Shown piece after piece: positions 61,472-64,000 of a stretch of 64,000 nucleotides of DNA (positions within the stretch are counted from its first letter, which is position 1; every line of letters starts with the position of its first letter). The notes under the pieces were generated by a model. The model made no database searches, was not told where the DNA came from, and saw nothing but the letters and a program-made list of their open reading frames with translations. The DNA is from Myxococcales bacterium. Lineage in GTDB: Bacteria; Myxococcota_A; Polyangia; Haliangiales; Haliangiaceae. The translations under genes and the position numbers were made by a program. Location: assembly GCA_016706545.1 (NCBI GenBank), contig JADJJK010000030.1, forward strand, positions 28,597 to 92,596, given 5' to 3'.

Positions 61472-61662
61472 TTGATGGCCACCGCGTCGGCCTGAGTGAT
61501 GGGCATCGAGGAGGTGGGAGACGCAGGCGTGGTGGCGATGGGCATCGAGGCGATGGAGAGTCCGGGGCGGAACGCCGATGGCCATTGCCAACGTGAATCG
61601 CGGGCTCCGGAGTACCGATGGCCATCGTGCCCCTTGCCCGAGGCAGGGCGCGATGGCGATGG
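61472..61662. repeat. Six-site palindrome array (transposon end, copy 2)
   Basis: Degenerate CGATGGCCATCG copies lie at 61472, 61497, 61536, 61576, 61616 and 61651. Read outward from the ATPase stop, spacings are 35, 40, 40, 39 and 25 bp, matching the 36, 38, 40, 38 and 27 of copy 1. The best copy is 61616-61627. Beyond the last site both copies share a CAGGC...CGC...AACA...TGGG pattern, which suggests that the element terminus is close. Confidence 0.78.
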
Positions 61663-61682
61663 TGCCAGTCGGTGGCCGAGCG

Positions 61683-62495
61683 TCAGTGGTCGCGCTCGCG
61701 GGTGTCCGCCTCTATGACGCGGGCTACGACGTCGCGCTCGACGAGCTTGCGCTTCCTGCGCGCGGTCTCGCGGAGAGCGGCGGCGGCGAGCCGGTCGAGG
61801 TCGCGCATGGCGCCGGCGGTGGCCTCGTGGAGCAGCGCGGTCGCGTCGGAGGCGAACACCTCGCGATCGCAGCCGACGCGGCGCAGCCGCATGCGGATGT
61901 ACTCGGTGGTGTCGGCGGGCGTGAGCGAGGCGATCTCGAGGCGGTGATGGATACGCGAGTGCAGCGAGCGGTTGCGGCGGAGCGCGAGACGGTCGCGCAG
62001 CTCGGGCAAGCCGACCAGGACGAGGGAGAGCAAGGCGCGGCTGTCCCAATGGTAGTTGAGCAGGATGTGGAGGTGGTCGAGGGTGTCCTGGTGCAGGAGG
62101 TGAGCCTCGTCGAGGAGAAACACGGGGTGGATGCGCTCCTCGGCGCGTTCCTCGACGTGGCGTGAGACGGCGTGGAAGAGGCTACCGGCGGTGGCAGCCG
62201 GCGAGAGCTGGAGCGCGGCGCAGAGCTGGCGGTAGAAGTCGCGGCGGCCCAGGGTGGCGTTGTGGCAGTAGGTGAGGCGGAAGCCGGCGGCGGGGATGCG
62301 GTGACGCAGCGCGCGGAGCACGCAGGTCTTGCCGACGCCGGGCTCGCCGACGAGCACGACGCTGGCACGCTCGTTGAGCGCGTCTAGCAACTGGTCCACG
62401 ACGCCGGTCTTGGAGGCCGGCAACCAGAGGTCGGCGTCGGGGATCTCCTTGGTGAACGGCGGCTCCTTGAGGCCGAGGGAGTCGAGGTAGGTCAC
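61683..62495 (-). CDS. ExeA/TniB-like AAA ATPase of a transposon
   Basis: A 270-residue AAA+ ATPase that works with the transposase in target choice or strand transfer. Walker A VLVGEPGVGKTCVLRAL, Walker B HPVFLLDEAHLLHQ, sensor region LVLVGLPELRDRL and the helical lid with LHEATAGAMRDLDRLA. The start is a GTG at 62495 overlapping the transposase stop (GTGA), so both are made together. The gene starts with YLDSLGLKEPPFTKEIPDA, the usual opening of ExeA-type proteins found beside IS481-like or Mu-like transposases. Apparently intact. Confidence 0.9.
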   Translation of the reverse strand: MTYLDSLGLKEPPFTKEIPDADLWLPASKTGVVDQLLDALNERASVVLVGEPGVGKTCVLRALRHRIPAAGFRLTYCHNATLGRRDFYRQLCAALQLSPAATAGSLFHAVSRHVEERAEERIHPVFLLDEAHLLHQDTLDHLHILLNYHWDSRALLSLVLVGLPELRDRLALRRNRSLHSRIHHRLEIASLTPADTTEYIRMRLRRVGCDREVFASDATALLHEATAGAMRDLDRLAAAALRETARRKRKLVERDVVARVIEADTRERDH

Positions 62496-63826
62496 GGGCG
62501 ATGCTCCTTGCGATGACGCGGGGGCCTGCCGGCGCTCTTGTCGAGCAACGCGCCGGTGGGATCGAAGGGGGTGGCGGGCGGCGGGACTTCGCCCCGACGG
62601 CGGCGCCGGATGCGCGACGCGGCGACCGGGTCGGCGGGGCGCAGCTCGTAGCGGTGTCCGTCATGGACTGCAACCGGATCGCCGGCGAGACCGGCGTGCG
62701 CGGCGACGACGGTGACGACGCGGCCGGCGAGGAAGCCCTGGTCGAGCTGCCAGACCCGACCGCCGAGATCCACGGTGCCGTCCTTCCGGACGCGGCGGCG
62801 GTAGTGGACGGTGAGCGCAGCCGCGAGCGCCGGCTCGTCGACGGCGCGGCACTGCGCGCCGGCCCAAGCGTCGGCTGGGGTCTTGCCGAGCAGACCGCCG
62901 TGCGGGGCGCGGTGGTAGTGCTGGTCGAGGAAGGCGTCGAGCCGGACCTGGACGTCGTGCAGCGAGGTCACACCGGCGAGGTGGTCGAGGCAGCCGGCGC
63001 GCAGCGTGCGCCAGAACCGCTCCATCTTGCCGCGGGCCTGCGGGTCGCGAGGCCGCGAGTGGATCAGCGTGACACCGAGGCGCTCGCAGCACAGCCGCAG
63101 GCTGTCGCCGTTGTAGGTGCTGCCGTTGTCGAGGTAGATGCCGTCGGGCGCGCCATGGCGGCGCAGCGCGGCCAGGAAGAGGTCGAGCATGTCGGTCTCG
63201 CGCTCGGTGTGGCGAGCCTCGAGCGCGACCATGTAGCGCGAGGCGTCGTCGAGCAGGCCGTGGATGCGCAGCGGCCGCGTGGTGCCGCCGATGCGCAGCG
63301 CCGGGCCGTGACAGACGTCGCCGTGCCACAGCGCGCCGGCGTGCTCCGCCTGCCAGCGCAAGCGGGTGTGGCCGTCGGGGCGCGTGCCCCGCTCAAGCCC
63401 GGCGTCGCGGTACAGTCGAGTCACCGTCGTCGATGAGACCAACCCGGCCTGGAGCCGGCCGTCGGCGACCAGGGTCCGCAAGATCAGCGGCGCCGAGGCG
63501 GTCGGATGCTCGCGGCGGATGTCGAGCAGCAACTCGCGCAGCTCGGGCGTCAGCGCCCGACCGCGGCCGCGATCGGACCGCGCATCGGGCCGCAGCGCGG
63601 CGAGACCACCAGCGAGGTAGGCGTAGTACCAGCGCTCGTACGTCGACACGCCGAAGCGTCGAGTGGCACGGCGGCCAGGTGGTCGGTGGGAGGTCGCGGC
63701 CAGCTCGCGCAGGGCCGCAGCCAGCTCGCCGCGGTCGAGCTCGCGGCGGGCCAGCGGGCCGACGAACTCGGCGCGAAACAACGCGACCGCCTCAGCGTGG
63801 TCGCGGGGGATCAGGGCAACGGGCAT
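62492..63826 (-). CDS. DDE integrase-type transposase
   Basis: A 444-residue rve-fold transposase with an N-terminal HTH region (FGVSTYERWYYAYLAGGLAA) and catalytic acids in LWHGDVCHGPALRI, IYLDNGSTYNGDSL and DPQARGKMERFWRTL. A C-terminal beta-rich part (DGTVDLGGRVWQLDQGFLAG) resembles the Mu/IstA C-terminal domain. It precedes and overlaps the ExeA-like ATPase. Together they form the minimal transposition pair of a Tn-like element; its other end would lie beyond 63826 or past the window. Confidence 0.92.
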   Translation of the reverse strand: MPVALIPRDHAEAVALFRAEFVGPLARRELDRGELAAALRELAATSHRPPGRRATRRFGVSTYERWYYAYLAGGLAALRPDARSDRGRGRALTPELRELLLDIRREHPTASAPLILRTLVADGRLQAGLVSSTTVTRLYRDAGLERGTRPDGHTRLRWQAEHAGALWHGDVCHGPALRIGGTTRPLRIHGLLDDASRYMVALEARHTERETDMLDLFLAALRRHGAPDGIYLDNGSTYNGDSLRLCCERLGVTLIHSRPRDPQARGKMERFWRTLRAGCLDHLAGVTSLHDVQVRLDAFLDQHYHRAPHGGLLGKTPADAWAGAQCRAVDEPALAAALTVHYRRRVRKDGTVDLGGRVWQLDQGFLAGRVVTVVAAHAGLAGDPVAVHDGHRYELRPADPVAASRIRRRRRGEVPPPATPFDPTGALLDKSAGRPPRHRKEHRP

Positions 63827-64000
63827 GACGAGTCCTCCCGCGCCGACGGGGATGGAGTGGCCGGCGCGGCCGTTGTCGTCTCACGCTGCCCGCCAACCGG
63901 ACAGAACCCAAACGTGGTGGGCTCGATTCCTCGACGAAGCAGGGCGTGGTGGACATCATGTCAGCCGAGCGTTGCACCACCCGCGTAGGCCTGCTCCCAG

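Noticed and set aside
59537..61662. CRISPR or attachment sites in the 40-bp-spaced palindromes
   Set aside because: The 12-bp units are degenerate palindromes, the intervening DNA is partly shared between the two arrays, and they follow transposition ATPase genes.
63827..64000. A tRNA-like GGCTCGATTCC string near 63910
   Set aside because: No acceptor, D-arm or anticodon stem can be paired around it.

Overview
The window is high-GC DNA that reads like a multicellular-type myxobacterium (Myxococcota), most plausibly a relative of Haliangium (Kofleriaceae/Haliangiales). Reasons: three Hanks-type kinases plus a kinase N-terminus at the left edge, nSTAND ATPases, a caspase-TIR protein, an ADYC-domain lipoprotein, an FHA sigma-54 activator, many lipoproteins, and a bacterial microcompartment (BMC) locus whose shell proteins resemble the H. 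ochraceum set as I remember it. This placement is inference; there is no rRNA in the window.

Layout. 1-8 kb is metabolic: a truncated kinase, a BolA protein, the threonine degradation pair (SDR-type threonine dehydrogenase and Kbl), then a translationally coupled sugar-phosphate operon with a Pgi-transaldolase fusion, 6-phosphogluconolactonase and glucokinase. 8-15 kb holds a Trp-rich beta-propeller lipoprotein, a subtilase, and a three-gene acyl-CoA-type operon (PECR-like SDR, enoyl-CoA hydratase, BKACE). 15-22.5 kb is a signalling or defence island: a TIR-like/nSTAND/WD40 protein, a truncated TIR-like/nSTAND paralogue and a caspase-TIR protein, a layout that recalls an Apaf-1/caspase-9 apoptosome. 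22.5-26.1 kb carries lipoproteins, including an S41 protease. 26.6-32 kb is a divergent pair: an FHA sigma-54 activator and a kinase-nSTAND-FGE fusion, separated by three palindromes. 32-43 kb has an epimerase, a kinase with TPR-like tail, a repeat-rich region with an N-truncated HNH gene, an ADYC protein, an ECF sigma factor, a 54-residue basic protein with its terminator, and a zinc-ribbon pseudokinase. 43-50 kb is an MDR protein, a Pro/Ala/Tyr-rich protein, PgeF, small secreted proteins and a TolC-type protein.

50.2-53.6 kb is a compact BMC operon: BMC-T, BMC-H, BMC-P, aldehyde dehydrogenase, BMC-T. It encodes a shell and one core enzyme, but no aldehyde-producing enzyme, phosphotransacylase or alcohol dehydrogenase. 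It is followed by a peptidyl-prolyl isomerase lipoprotein and an AAE-family transporter.

56.7-64 kb is a mobile-element graveyard: an HNH remnant, a 29-bp tandem repeat, a Y1 (RAYT-like) transposase, a decayed ExeA-like ATPase and an IS3 element with a likely -1 frameshift slip site. At the right is an intact DDE transposase/ExeA-ATPase pair. The decayed and intact ATPase copies face each other, and each is followed by six degenerate copies of a 12-bp palindrome at about 40-bp spacing, which I read as multi-site transposon ends.

Two features run through the window. Short in-frame tandem repeats, mostly 9 nt, sit at protein ends and linkers in more than ten genes. Five otherwise intact genes each carry a single-base frameshift, which looks more like consensus error than decay. 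I recognise no tRNA, rRNA or CRISPR array.
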